NCBI GenBank assembly: GCA_017541035.1
Contig: JAFXZW010000109.1
Coordinates: 1-59,594 of the forward strand
DNA from: Eubacterium sp.
GTDB lineage: Bacteria; Bacillota; Clostridia; Lachnospirales; Lachnospiraceae
DNA: 59,594 nt
Direction: 5' to 3'
Shown here: piece after piece, positions 50,815 through 59,594 of the stretch
How the letters are laid out: each line of letters opens with the position of its first letter
Numbering within the stretch: the stretch's first letter is position 1
Notes under the pieces: generated by a model
Seen by the model: only the letters and a program-made list of their open reading frames with translations
Database searches by the model: none
Told to the model about the DNA's origin: nothing
Program-made: the position numbers and the translations under genes

Positions 50815-51213
50815 TTACAGCATAAACCCATGTGGCAGGAGTTCCTTCAATCTGAACTCTTCTGTCTCCTCGTCTCCATCAACCATTACAACGTATACCG
50901 GCATATCCGGACTGTCTGCAAACTCCGTCATAACCTGTCTGCAGGCCCCGCAGGGATAAGGCGGACTTCCCGCTCCGGATATCGCAATGGCGCAGATCCT
51001 CCGTGCCCCATGGCTCACTGCCGTAAAAATGGCAGTCCGTTCGGCACAGTTGGTAAGACCATAGGAAGCATTCTCCACGTTACAGCCGGTTACAACTTCT
51101 CCTGTATCCGTCAGTACCGCTGCTCCTACCGCATATTTTGAGTAGGGACAGTAAGCATTCTCCCTTGCTTTAACCGCCGCTTTTATCAAACTTATTTTTA
51201 CTTCCTGATTCAT
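50815..51213 (-). CDS. cdd: Cytidine deaminase
   Basis: 132 residues. The zinc site is complete: NCAERTAIF (Cys, catalytic Glu) at about residues 54-62 and PCGACRQV near residue 89. CPYSKYAVGAAV and GCNVENASYG bind the nucleoside. It converts cytidine and deoxycytidine to uridine forms. It fits with upp in pyrimidine salvage, although the channel gene separates them. Confidence 0.96.
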   Translation of the reverse strand: MNQEVKISLIKAAVKARENAYCPYSKYAVGAAVLTDTGEVVTGCNVENASYGLTNCAERTAIFTAVSHGARRICAIAISGAGSPPYPCGACRQVMTEFADSPDMPVYVVMVDGDEETEEFRLKELLPHGFML

Positions 51214-51331
51214 CTTTCACCTCGTATCATTCAAATCGACATATCAAAATATTATGATGCCGAGGCCAAGTAAGGTCTCCTGTGATTGCGCAAACGCATC
51301 GCACGGACCTTTTGCCCCTGTCATCATATTA

Positions 51332-53992
51332 TCAGAGTCTATACTGCTCCCGCAGTTCTTCCTTCTTCATCCTGACCGCATCCCTCAGATCTCTTGCGGA
51401 AAGCAGTCTGGCATCAGCCCCCCGTATGATCAGCTGTATCATGCCGTCGGATGTGGCTACCGTTATATCATACTTCTTCTCATGCTCTGTGGCAAATCGG
51501 GCGATATACTGATCCGCAGTCTCCGCCTCCCTGGTAAATACAACATGCAGATTTCCGTAATCCATGGCCTCCGTCCGGTGTCCCGGAACCCTGTAGGCAT
51601 CAAAAACCACAATGATCTCCGGCGTCGTCACTGCCCGGTAATCCGTCAGCATATCCAGCAGAACTCCCCTGGCCGCAGTGAGATCCGTCTGAACCAGCTC
51701 CCGGGTCTCCTCCCAGGCATGCAGGATATTATATCCATCCACCAGTAGATACGGCTTCCTCTCCAGTACTGCCTTTCGCGCTGTCTTCTGGGACTTCTCC
51801 CCGTCTCCGCGCCCGTCAGAGTCCCGTCGTCCATTTGCCCGCGCCCAGCGGTTTCTCCGCTCGGAAGCATGCTCCTTACTTTCATTGGCATGGGTTGCCT
51901 GCTGCAATATGGCATCGATCTCATCTGTTCCGATTGCCTCCAGCCTTTCGGAAAGAGGCATCCGCGGCCTCACTTCCTTTTGTTCCTCTTCCCCCGGATA
52001 AAATGTCTCATACCGCGGTTCGATATGCATCCATTCCGGAGCATCCTGCCAGGAAATGAGTGCCGCAGCTCCATGATCCACAAAAACCGAACTCGCAGGA
52101 TGCAGAAGGTCTCTCTCCGCATCATAACCACATGCTTCGATCACATCTTCCGGATTTGCACAACGATCATACCCGTCATACAGCATCCGGAACAACCCCT
52201 CTCCGTGGGTGTAGGTCCGCACCTCTGCCATATAATTTCTCAGCTTTGACAGAGCTCCTCTGCCCTCCAGCGTCGTCTCCTTTTCTGTCTGCTCCGTGAT
52301 CCTGCTCTCCTCAGCCAGCTGTCCCATATCATAAAGGGCACGACCTGCCGCTTCCTGCGGAACCGTCAGCGTAAAACGAACATAAGGTTCCAGAAGCATC
52401 GGCTTCCCGGCCATCAGTCCCTGACGGATCGCCCGAAGCGCTGCCTCCCGGAAATCGCCGCCCTCCGTATGCTTCTTATGAGCGCGCCCTGCAGCCAGCG
52501 TGATCCGGAGATCTGTCAGCCGGGCATTGGTAAGCACTCCTGTCAACGGCTCATTTTCCACCGCAGAAAGGATCGTCTGTTGCCAGCTTCTGTCCAGTTC
52601 ATCCGTGGAAAGACTGCTTTCCAGAAGAATCCCGGTTCCCCGCGGAAGGGGTTCCAGCAGGAAATGTACCTCCGCATAATGCCGCAGCGGTTCAAAATGT
52701 CCCACTCCATAGGATGGTTCCTCCAGTGTTTCCCGGTAAACTACCGAACCCTCATCAAATGATACCGTGATGCCGCATCGCTCCCGGATCCTCTCCGTCA
52801 AAATCTCTTTCTGCACCTCTCCGTAAAGTGCAACCGTGATCTCCTCATGCCCTTCGCTCCAGTCAAAAGCAAGGGTGGGTTCTTCCTCCTCCAGCACCCG
52901 AAGTTTCTGAAGAAACGGTCTGGGATCCGTTCCCTCCGGCAGGATGAGCCGGAATCGCAGCATGGGACGACTTGACTCCGGATGTGCGGAAGGCGCAGCC
53001 CCCAATCCGCTTCCCGGGGACACAGCAGAAAGTCCTGTCACGGCAACGATCTCACCCTTTTCCGCCGACGGAAGCGCCTCATATGAGGCACCGTCATATC
53101 GCCGGAGCTGAGTTACTTTTTCAGAGAACGCTTCGTCCTTCGCAATATAATTCACTGTCTCGCGGACAGACAGCTTCCCGCTGAGGATTTTTATAAAACA
53201 CTGCTTCTGTCCCGAAGCGTCATAAAGCACCTTATAACAATAAGCGCCGAAGGATTCCTCCGCGCTTTTCCGTTCCGCTTTCTCTCCGCAGACATCGGCC
53301 GGAATAATATCTGCTGTCTGATCATCCAGCAGTTTCCCCAGCATTCCCAGCAATTCATCGATTCCTTCACCCTGCAGTGCAGATCCGAAGCAACAGGGGT
53401 GAAATGTACCCCGCCGAAAAAGGCGGCAAAAATCACTTTCCAAAAGACTGCCTTCCCGAAGATACCGTTCCAGTACTTCCTCATCCAGCACTGCCGCGGC
53501 TTCCGCACGTTCAGCAGGATCGCCGTACCAATCCGCGAAGCCTTCTCCCAGGGTGTCTGTCAGCTGCTGCAAAAGTCCCTTTCTGTCTGCACCGGGGAGA
53601 TCCATTTTGTTAAAAAAGATTGCAGTCGGAATCCCCCGCTCCTGAAGCAGGCGGAAGAGATACCTGGCATGAGCCGGTATTTTCTCTCCCGCTCCGATCA
53701 GAAGAACCGCCGTATTAAGAACAGGCAGAACCCGTTCGGATTCTGCCGTAAAATCCACATGCCCCGGGGTATCCAGCACAGTCAGCATCAGATTCCCGAG
53801 GGGCAAATGGCACATTTTCGAAGTGATCGTGATCCCTCTGGCCCGCTCCTGCGCATCGGTATCCAGAAAGGAGGTCCCGTGGTCCACACGACCGGCCTCT
53901 TTTCTCCTCCCGGAAGCCACCAGCAGCTGTTCGATCAACGTGGTTTTTCCTGCGTCCACATGAGCAAGGACGCCGATGGTGAGATTCTTCAT
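51332..53992 (-). CDS. TetM-like ribosomal GTPase fused to a Rae1/YacP-type NYN nuclease
   Basis: 886 residues from the ATG at 53992 (AGGTGG upstream; a GTG nine bases earlier is possible). G domain: AHVDAGKTTL, ARGITITSK, DTPGHVDF and NKMD. EF-G-like domains follow to about residue 640, as in Tet(M)/Tet(O), but the domain-IV loop that in Tet(M) reads YSPVSTPA is different (AGRAHKKHTEGGDF). After a polar linker (about 690-740) comes a NYN/YacP domain (746-886): LLVDGYNILHAW, VVFDAYRV, FTREAETADQYI, VATSDGMIQ, a close match to Rae1, which cleaves mRNA in the ribosomal A site. It follows the GGDEF/EAL gene by 9 bases. Confidence 0.88.
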   Translation of the reverse strand: MKNLTIGVLAHVDAGKTTLIEQLLVASGRRKEAGRVDHGTSFLDTDAQERARGITITSKMCHLPLGNLMLTVLDTPGHVDFTAESERVLPVLNTAVLLIGAGEKIPAHARYLFRLLQERGIPTAIFFNKMDLPGADRKGLLQQLTDTLGEGFADWYGDPAERAEAAAVLDEEVLERYLREGSLLESDFCRLFRRGTFHPCCFGSALQGEGIDELLGMLGKLLDDQTADIIPADVCGEKAERKSAEESFGAYCYKVLYDASGQKQCFIKILSGKLSVRETVNYIAKDEAFSEKVTQLRRYDGASYEALPSAEKGEIVAVTGLSAVSPGSGLGAAPSAHPESSRPMLRFRLILPEGTDPRPFLQKLRVLEEEEPTLAFDWSEGHEEITVALYGEVQKEILTERIRERCGITVSFDEGSVVYRETLEEPSYGVGHFEPLRHYAEVHFLLEPLPRGTGILLESSLSTDELDRSWQQTILSAVENEPLTGVLTNARLTDLRITLAAGRAHKKHTEGGDFREAALRAIRQGLMAGKPMLLEPYVRFTLTVPQEAAGRALYDMGQLAEESRITEQTEKETTLEGRGALSKLRNYMAEVRTYTHGEGLFRMLYDGYDRCANPEDVIEACGYDAERDLLHPASSVFVDHGAAALISWQDAPEWMHIEPRYETFYPGEEEQKEVRPRMPLSERLEAIGTDEIDAILQQATHANESKEHASERRNRWARANGRRDSDGRGDGEKSQKTARKAVLERKPYLLVDGYNILHAWEETRELVQTDLTAARGVLLDMLTDYRAVTTPEIIVVFDAYRVPGHRTEAMDYGNLHVVFTREAETADQYIARFATEHEKKYDITVATSDGMIQLIIRGADARLLSARDLRDAVRMKKEELREQYRL

Positions 53993-54001
53993 ATCCGCCA
54001 C

Positions 54002-56650
54002 CTATGATTCCGCTAACTCCCGATAATGAGAGTCTTCCATTCTCTTCTCAAATTCCTCACGCGGCATCGGCCGGTCAAAGAAGAAGCCCTGCGCCTGATC
54101 ACAATGGCTCTCCTGCATCAGCTTCAGCTGTGCCTTCGTCTCCACGCCTTCGACGATACTTTCCATGCCAAGTCCCTGTGCCATGGATACAACGGTCCGG
54201 AACATGATATTCTTCTTCTGCTCCTCCGGCTCCCCCTCCACGGGAAGGAAGCTGCGGTCGATCTTCAGCACATCCCAGGGAAGATCACGGATCAGTGTCA
54301 GCGAAGAGAATCCGATACCGAAATCATCTACCGCCGTCTTAACACCGCTTTCCTGCAGTCCGGAAACGATACGGCGAAGATCTACAAAATGCGAATCCGT
54401 CGTAGTTTCTGTCAACTCGATCTCCACATATTCATGTGGCACCTGATTCCTGTCGATTACCTCAAGGATATGCCGTAAAATGTCTACATCCGCCAGATTC
54501 CGCCTTGACAGATTCACGGATACCCGCGGAACCTCCCGCCCCTCGTCCAGCCAGCGGCGGATATCCCTGCAGACATGATCCAGCATGTACATATCCAGCG
54601 CACAGATATCCATGCTCTGCTCCAAATGAGGAATAAAATCTCCCGGAGGAATCATTCCGGTACCCTTGAACCAGCGACAAAGTGCCTCTGCACCCACCAG
54701 CTTATAGGTACGCATATCCACCTTCGGCTGGTAGAATACCCGGAACTCTTCATTCTCCAGTGCATCGTGGAAGGAGGTTTCCACCTCCATTTCACGTTCC
54801 GTAGATTTTACCATAGCCGCATCAAAATAAACGATCGCTGTGTCCTTACTTGCCTTCGCCCGCGAAGCTGCCCGGGTGACGCGGTCCATAATCTCCCCGC
54901 GCAAATGCAGCGATCCATCATCCGGAATCTGATAAACACCCACGGAAGCACCCACCCGGATCCGGTCACCGGTTTCATCATTGTACACGATGATGGACTC
55001 TTCCAGCATATCCAGGATATCATCCTCATGATCCTTATCTACCAGAAGCACAAAATTATCCCCGCCCAGGCGGCAGATCATTTCATCTCCCGACAGCTGG
55101 GAAGCGATCTCATCTACAAACCGCTTCATTACCAGATCGCCCAGCTTATGCCCGATCTGCTGATTCACAGCCGTAAAACGTCTCATATTGATACGCATGG
55201 CCGTATAATCAGACAGCTTGCGCTCATGTGCCAGTCGTCCGAGTACGCCAAAATAATACTTCACATTGCGGATTCCCATGTCCTGATCATAAAAGCTGAG
55301 GCGCTCCGCGATCTCCTGCAGACGTTTCCTCCCATTGAATACAAAACACATCCGGAGCAGAAGATCCACACGATCCCTCTCCAGCGTCTGCCAGTCCGGC
55401 TCACCCTCTCTGATCACGGCACGGTAATAGGCAATATTAAAACCGCCCGTCACATATCTGCGTTCGATATAACGGGTTTCATCCGTACTCCCACAGTTAT
55501 AGATATCAAAGCTGCTGCCTTCTCCGTAATGTTCCTTCTCCTGACTGTCGAAATACTGCACACCGATACGTCCGACCCGCAGATACTCCGCCAGCTCCTT
55601 CAACTGCGGTGTGTAATCTCTGGCCAGAATATGGCCCGAACGGCGAACTGCGGGATCTTCATCCATTTTAATGAAAGCCTCCCGGAATACATTCAGGATC
55701 TTCCTGACATCCTCCGGTTCCCTGTCAAGCTGCAGAGCCGCTTTCTTTTTTTCGTGATGTACGCGCTTTACCTCATACATCCGCATATCGCCTTCCCGGA
55801 GGAACTCATCCACATCCTTGATCTCGCCACGGCGGGATACAATTCCCACACTGATAGTCAGCAGCTCCGGGCGTTCCGGGATCAGTGTCTGCACTTCTCC
55901 CTCCAGCTGAGCGATCTTATCATTCAATAGATCCGAATGATACTCTTCTTCCAGAAGAACCGCGAATTCATCTCCTCCCAGACGGATATTGATACCATAG
56001 GGAAATATCTGATCCAGAATCGATGCAACCCTTTTCAGTATTTCATCACCCCGTGAATGCCCGAAAACATCATTGACGTTATGAAAATTATCAAGGTCCA
56101 TATAGAGCAGAGTCCACATCAATGCGGATTTCTCATGCAGATAATTCAGAAAATATCTCCGGTTGTAAAGTCCTGTCAGATCATCCGTCATGGCGATCCG
56201 CATGATATCCTTCTCAAATGACCGGGCTGTTGCGATGCTCTGTGGGATCCCGTAGCCCTCCGGAACCTTCCCGAAATACCGCATCGTCTCCTGCTCAGCC
56301 TTAAGGACATGAAGCAAAGCCTGGAAATAGGTCTTCAGATCAACAACGGAATCCAGCTGCGGCCAGATTACCGCTGAATAGAGGATATCCTCTTTGAGCG
56401 TCTCCTCCTTCCTGCCTTTCCCCTTTAGTGTGATCCCCACACCCACAATGAGATAATCCAGTCTCTCTGCCTTTTCCAGCAGGTAACGGTTCGAAGAAAT
56501 GAATACCGGAAGCGCATCCGATATTCTGACCGGATCCTCGTCCCAATATTCCACTGAAAATTCAACACCTTCCTCAGGAACAACTTCCCGGAAAGCATCG
56601 ATCGCGTCTTCACCCAAATCTGTAAATATCCTAATCTTCAGTTCAAACAT
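54002..56650 (-). CDS. Dual-GGDEF and EAL cyclic-di-GMP protein
   Basis: 882 residues from the ATG at 56650 (GGAG upstream); a start 39 bases earlier is possible. The N-terminal 130 residues are receiver-like without an obvious phospho-Asp. First GGDEF (about 165-305): RLGGDEFAVLL, intact. A middle region of about 150 residues follows. The second GGDEF has RLGGDNFVLLV (GGDNF), so it is probably inactive or GTP-sensing. EAL domain (630-875): GAEALCRW, IELTET, VDDFGIGFSS, KIDRSFL and EGVET are all present, so phosphodiesterase activity is likely. It is cytoplasmic and translationally linked to the ribosomal GTPase-nuclease. Confidence 0.9.
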   Translation of the reverse strand: MFELKIRIFTDLGEDAIDAFREVVPEEGVEFSVEYWDEDPVRISDALPVFISSNRYLLEKAERLDYLIVGVGITLKGKGRKEETLKEDILYSAVIWPQLDSVVDLKTYFQALLHVLKAEQETMRYFGKVPEGYGIPQSIATARSFEKDIMRIAMTDDLTGLYNRRYFLNYLHEKSALMWTLLYMDLDNFHNVNDVFGHSRGDEILKRVASILDQIFPYGINIRLGGDEFAVLLEEEYHSDLLNDKIAQLEGEVQTLIPERPELLTISVGIVSRRGEIKDVDEFLREGDMRMYEVKRVHHEKKKAALQLDREPEDVRKILNVFREAFIKMDEDPAVRRSGHILARDYTPQLKELAEYLRVGRIGVQYFDSQEKEHYGEGSSFDIYNCGSTDETRYIERRYVTGGFNIAYYRAVIREGEPDWQTLERDRVDLLLRMCFVFNGRKRLQEIAERLSFYDQDMGIRNVKYYFGVLGRLAHERKLSDYTAMRINMRRFTAVNQQIGHKLGDLVMKRFVDEIASQLSGDEMICRLGGDNFVLLVDKDHEDDILDMLEESIIVYNDETGDRIRVGASVGVYQIPDDGSLHLRGEIMDRVTRAASRAKASKDTAIVYFDAAMVKSTEREMEVETSFHDALENEEFRVFYQPKVDMRTYKLVGAEALCRWFKGTGMIPPGDFIPHLEQSMDICALDMYMLDHVCRDIRRWLDEGREVPRVSVNLSRRNLADVDILRHILEVIDRNQVPHEYVEIELTETTTDSHFVDLRRIVSGLQESGVKTAVDDFGIGFSSLTLIRDLPWDVLKIDRSFLPVEGEPEEQKKNIMFRTVVSMAQGLGMESIVEGVETKAQLKLMQESHCDQAQGFFFDRPMPREEFEKRMEDSHYRELAES

Positions 56651-56864
56651 TTCTTTTCTCCGCTCTGCATTTTCTTGCCTGACTATCATGCCTGTACTGC
56701 TTGTCGAAAGCTGATCCCGTCTTTCCGGACAGACTTCCCCGGCATCGGATACCCTACGTCGCCTATTTTTACCCGGTATTGTACCCTATAAAAATCCACA
56801 AGTATCATACCATAAAACAGGCATAAATGCCACATTTATAATTCCGAAAAAAGTCGTGCAAAAA

Positions 56865-56894
56865 GAACCCCGCAGCTTATTTACTGCGGGGTTC
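56865..56894 (-). terminator. Terminator of the surface protein gene
   Basis: GAACCCCGCAG and CTGCGGGGTTC pair perfectly (11 bp). On the minus strand a T-rich tail follows after GCACGAC (TTTTTTC). Confidence 0.88.
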
Positions 56895-56908
56895 CGGATT
56901 GTTAATCG

Positions 56909-59593
56909 TTATTTCTTTGCTTTTTTCTTCTTCAGAACGACACCTGCAAATCCACCTGCAGAGATCATCATCAGAATAAACAGCATGGTGATCGGGGTCT
57001 CATCACCTGTCTGAGCCGTCTTATCCGACGGCGGCCGACGTGTAGAGGTATCTGTTGTGACTATCTCAGCGACATGATGCTTAACCTGATCCGTCTCAAC
57101 GATCTCGGTCTTTGTCTGTCCGGTTGTTACGGTATAACCATCCGGAACACGGATTACCGTGATCTTGTACTCACCGGTCTTTGCCAGATAGCGACCCTTC
57201 TCATCCGTCTTTGTCAGCTCGGTAACCATACCATTTTCATCTGTGATGAAGGTATGTGTAGAGCCATCCGGATAGATCACTTCTACAGTTGCTCCGGGAA
57301 CCGGTTCCTTCGTCTTCTCATCGATAACCTTGATATCAAGTCCGCCGGTAGAAGGAGCGATCTTTGCTTCCAGCTCAGTGAGTTCATTTACGAATACTTC
57401 GCCTGTCTGCTTCTCGCCAACTGTTACATGATAGCCCTCAGGAACCTTAACAACGGTGTACTCATACTCACCGGGTTCAGCTACATAATTACCGAACTCA
57501 TCGGTCTTGGCATACTCGGTAACCTGTCCGTTCTCATCAGTTACAAAGGTCTTCTTCACGCCTTCAGAAGTGATAACAACTACTTCTGCTCCTTCAACAG
57601 GCTCTTCCGTATCCTCGTCAAGAACTGTGATGATGATAGCACCCTTCGCCGTAGCGATCACTGCATCATGATGTCCTTCGCCGTCCTTCGGAACAGTTAC
57701 CGTTCCGACTTCACCGGTTTTAACATCATAACCCGTCGGTACTTCAGATACTGTAACAGTATACTTGCCGGCCGGAACAACAGGGATCTTTCCATCCTTA
57801 TCAACGATCACACCGTCTTCATTTGTAGCATAAGTTCTGGTTGTACCATCTTCATCCGTGATCACAACCTTGGCATACGGTACATCCTTTCCGGATTTTT
57901 CCTCGATCACGTGTACAGAGATCTTTCCGGTCTCCTCCACAGGCTTCTCAGGATACTCATTGTCAAATGCTACCGTTACGGTCTTTCCGGCTTCAACTGT
58001 TACTCCTGCTGTCTCGCTTACCGTCTTCTTACCGCCGTTCAGCTTATAGCTTACAGTAACAGCCGCACCACTTGCCTCATTGTAATTCTTCTCGGTAATG
58101 GTGTAATCGCCAAGATCCTCTTCGGAAATCGTAATCTCCTTCGTGTAAACGCCGCCACTCTCGGTAAAGTCACTCAGCTTATACGTTGTGGAAGCGCCGG
58201 TCTTGGTATTGGTAACTACGAAGCAAAGCGTCTTCTTATCAGCTTCAACCACCGGACCACCAAAGGTCTTGGTGATAACCAGCTTGCCTTCCTTCGGAGG
58301 CTCAACCGGCTCAACCGGCTTTACAGGATACTCATCGTTAAATGCTACCGTTACGGTCTTGCCATCCTCAACAGTTACTCCTGCTGTCTCATTTACGGTC
58401 TTTACACCGCCGTTAATCTTGTAGCTGACCTCAACCTTCGCACCGCTTACCTGATTGTAATTCTTCTCGGTAATCGTGTAATCTCCGAGCTCCTCTTCCT
58501 CCAGATCCAGAGTCAGGGTAAATTCATGTGTCAGCGGATTCTCATCAAACGCGCTCAGCTTATACTCTGTACTTACACCTGTTGCCGTGTTCTTCACTTC
58601 GAAGGAAAGGGTCTCCTTGTCTTCATCAACAACGTCACCACCAAAGGTCTTGGTAATGATAAGCTTGCCGGACTTCTTCATGGGTTCAGGCTGCTTACCG
58701 GGATACTCGTTGTTAAATGCTACCGTGATCTCATCCTTATCTCCGATGGAAACAGATGCGGAATCACTCTCTGCCTTCAGACCGCCATTGATCTTGTAGG
58801 AAACCTCAACATCCGCGCCACTGATCTCGTTATAGTTCTTCTCAGTAACGGTATATTTGCCAAGCTCGGTTCCTGTCAGCTCAATCTCGCAGATCCAGGT
58901 ATCACCAACCGGCGTGAAATCATCCTTCAGAGTATAGGTCTTTCCGGAGATATCACCATCCTTCTTGACGATAAACTTCAGATAATCAAAGTCTGCTTCT
59001 ACCACTTCACCGCCAAAAGTCTTGGTGATGATGAGCTTGCCCTTCTGCGGAGCATTCTTCAGGATGATAACACCGTCTTCAAAATCAACTACACCTTCGA
59101 TGGTCTCAATAAGTACTTTTCCATCATTATCTACGGTAAACTTGATCTCAGTATTAACCTTCTCATAACCAACCGGTGCTGCTGTTTCCTGGAAATAGTA
59201 AGTTCCTGCTTCTAATTCAAAGGTCTTTGCCGTTGCGCCGGATGTCCAGCTCTCAAGCTGCTTCTTATCCGCATCCTTAAGAACGATCACGGCACCGGAT
59301 ACTGCTGTTCCGCCAAGATCTGTCTTGCTGATGGATACCGGATACTTCTTCGGTGCATTCTTCGGTGCATCCTTCAGGATGATTACTCCGTCCTTCAGTT
59401 CTACACTACCGGATACAGTTACAACATTAACCTTTCCGTCATTCGCTACTGTAAACTCGATTTCTGTATCAACCTTCTCATATCCTTGCGGTGCTGCTGT
59501 TTCCTTGAATAAATAGGTTCCTGCTTCAAGTGACAGTGTCTTCGCTGTCTTTTCGGATGTCCATGTTGTCTTTTCAGTTTCACCCTTCTTCCA
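56909..59593 (-). CDS. Repetitive Cna_B/SpaA-like cell-wall-anchored surface protein (5' end outside window)
   Basis: 894 residues are visible; the frame is open to the window edge, so the GTG at 59290 is not the true start. Domain order: two SpaA-like units (TFELEAGTYYFQETAAPVGY type), three about 95-residue units (KLIITKTFGG ... YTITEKNYN ... KTVTVAFNNEYP), then four Cna_B units (DIKVIDEKTKEPVPGATVEV type). The end is DKTAQTGDE, a hydrophobic helix (MLFILMMISAGGFAGVVL) and KKKKAKK: a sorting signal with AQTGD in place of LPxTG. Such proteins are pilins or adhesins stabilised by isopeptide bonds, linked to peptidoglycan by sortase. Confidence 0.85.
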   Translation of the reverse strand, partial: WKKGETEKTTWTSEKTAKTLSLEAGTYLFKETAAPQGYEKVDTEIEFTVANDGKVNVVTVSGSVELKDGVIILKDAPKNAPKKYPVSISKTDLGGTAVSGAVIVLKDADKKQLESWTSGATAKTFELEAGTYYFQETAAPVGYEKVNTEIKFTVDNDGKVLIETIEGVVDFEDGVIILKNAPQKGKLIITKTFGGEVVEADFDYLKFIVKKDGDISGKTYTLKDDFTPVGDTWICEIELTGTELGKYTVTEKNYNEISGADVEVSYKINGGLKAESDSASVSIGDKDEITVAFNNEYPGKQPEPMKKSGKLIITKTFGGDVVDEDKETLSFEVKNTATGVSTEYKLSAFDENPLTHEFTLTLDLEEEELGDYTITEKNYNQVSGAKVEVSYKINGGVKTVNETAGVTVEDGKTVTVAFNDEYPVKPVEPVEPPKEGKLVITKTFGGPVVEADKKTLCFVVTNTKTGASTTYKLSDFTESGGVYTKEITISEEDLGDYTITEKNYNEASGAAVTVSYKLNGGKKTVSETAGVTVEAGKTVTVAFDNEYPEKPVEETGKISVHVIEEKSGKDVPYAKVVITDEDGTTRTYATNEDGVIVDKDGKIPVVPAGKYTVTVSEVPTGYDVKTGEVGTVTVPKDGEGHHDAVIATAKGAIIITVLDEDTEEPVEGAEVVVITSEGVKKTFVTDENGQVTEYAKTDEFGNYVAEPGEYEYTVVKVPEGYHVTVGEKQTGEVFVNELTELEAKIAPSTGGLDIKVIDEKTKEPVPGATVEVIYPDGSTHTFITDENGMVTELTKTDEKGRYLAKTGEYKITVIRVPDGYTVTTGQTKTEIVETDQVKHHVAEIVTTDTSTRRPPSDKTAQTGDETPITMLFILMMISAGGFAGVVLKKKKAKK
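57870..59040. repeat. Three long coding repeats in the surface protein
   Basis: Three units of about 95-100 codons start at KLIITKTFGG, KLIITKTFGG and KLVITKTFGG (reading leftwards from about 59040, 58680 and 58300). They share the block NGG-K-T-V-x-E-T-A-G-V-T-V and end in (N/D)EYP. The second and third are nearly identical over long DNA stretches, pointing to recent duplication or recombination. Confidence 0.8.
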
Positions 59594-59594
59594 C

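Noticed and set aside
51332-53992. Calling the gene a plain tetracycline-resistance determinant
   Set aside because: The domain-IV tip loop differs from Tet(M) and an extra nuclease domain is present; resistance cannot be claimed.
57074-59215. 713-residue rightward frame antisense to the surface protein
   Set aside because: It is a shadow of the repetitive Cna_B-type gene; the leftward frame has domains, a sorting signal and a terminator.
59288-59290. GTG at 59290 as start of the surface protein
   Set aside because: The frame continues upstream with the same repeat type (AKTLSLEAGTYLFKETAAPQ) to the window edge, so the gene is simply cut.

Overview
The window comes from a low-to-moderate GC, anaerobic Gram-positive bacterium, most likely of the Lachnospiraceae/Clostridia. 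The evidence is the phosphate butyryltransferase-butyrate kinase pair, a ferredoxin-type 2-oxoacid oxidoreductase, an OhrR-type MarR regulator, choline-binding repeats, a cell-wall-anchored Cna_B/SpaA-like surface protein, and clear AGGAGG ribosome-binding sites with TTGACA/TATAAT promoters. Genus cannot be fixed from sequence alone. No rRNA or tRNA gene was seen.

Layout. 1-4.6 kb: the end of an SGNH hydrolase, a sugar-transfer-type ATP-grasp protein, a lone ABC exporter and a HIT hydrolase, with a dense repeat cluster. 4.8-11 kb: a Cys-rich mini-protein, TrxB/TrxA, an OhrR-like regulator with a well-defined promoter/operator, a radical SAM/SPASM protein, a flavodoxin, a solitary CRISPR-repeat-like sequence, a zinc-ribbon membrane protein and a HAD phosphatase. 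11-19.4 kb: a heterodimeric ABC exporter (one subunit with degenerate catalytic residues), an Rpn-type nuclease fragment, a short divergent Hsp70-like protein, a MITE-like insertion with target-site duplication, AroD and a Gfo/Idh oxidoreductase. 19.4-23.6 kb: a repeat-bearing membrane protein and buk/ptb.

24-37.4 kb is the most unusual part. A compact unit runs leftwards as HTH-LicC-LicA fusion, fused KorAB, KorG-like gamma subunit, an acyl-CoA synthetase alpha-like protein without its ATP-grasp partner, and a BCCT (choline/betaine-type) transporter. Just upstream lie a second LicC-like cytidylyltransferase and a TacF/Wzx-like flippase. After a GH26-like hydrolase comes a secreted solute-binding protein ending in choline-binding repeats. 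Together they suggest choline uptake, activation to CDP-choline, surface display and a protein that binds it, coupled to an amino-acid or 2-oxoacid fermentation module.

37.4-38.5 kb is a graveyard of gene fragments (GGDEF, Fic, AAA-type ATPase). 38.5-48 kb holds an FtsX/MacB-type exporter with an ornate control region, LarC (with a very His-rich insert) and LarB for the nickel-pincer cofactor, two small membrane proteins and a P-type ATPase. 48-56.7 kb holds Maf, Upp, a voltage-gated-type K+ channel, Cdd, a TetM-like ribosomal GTPase fused to a Rae1/YacP-type NYN nuclease, and a dual-GGDEF/EAL protein. The right edge is a partial, highly repetitive cell-wall adhesin/pilin-like protein.

Intergenic space is rich in dispersed, hairpin-forming repeats: several families occur two to four times in this window, often at equivalent positions relative to flanking genes.
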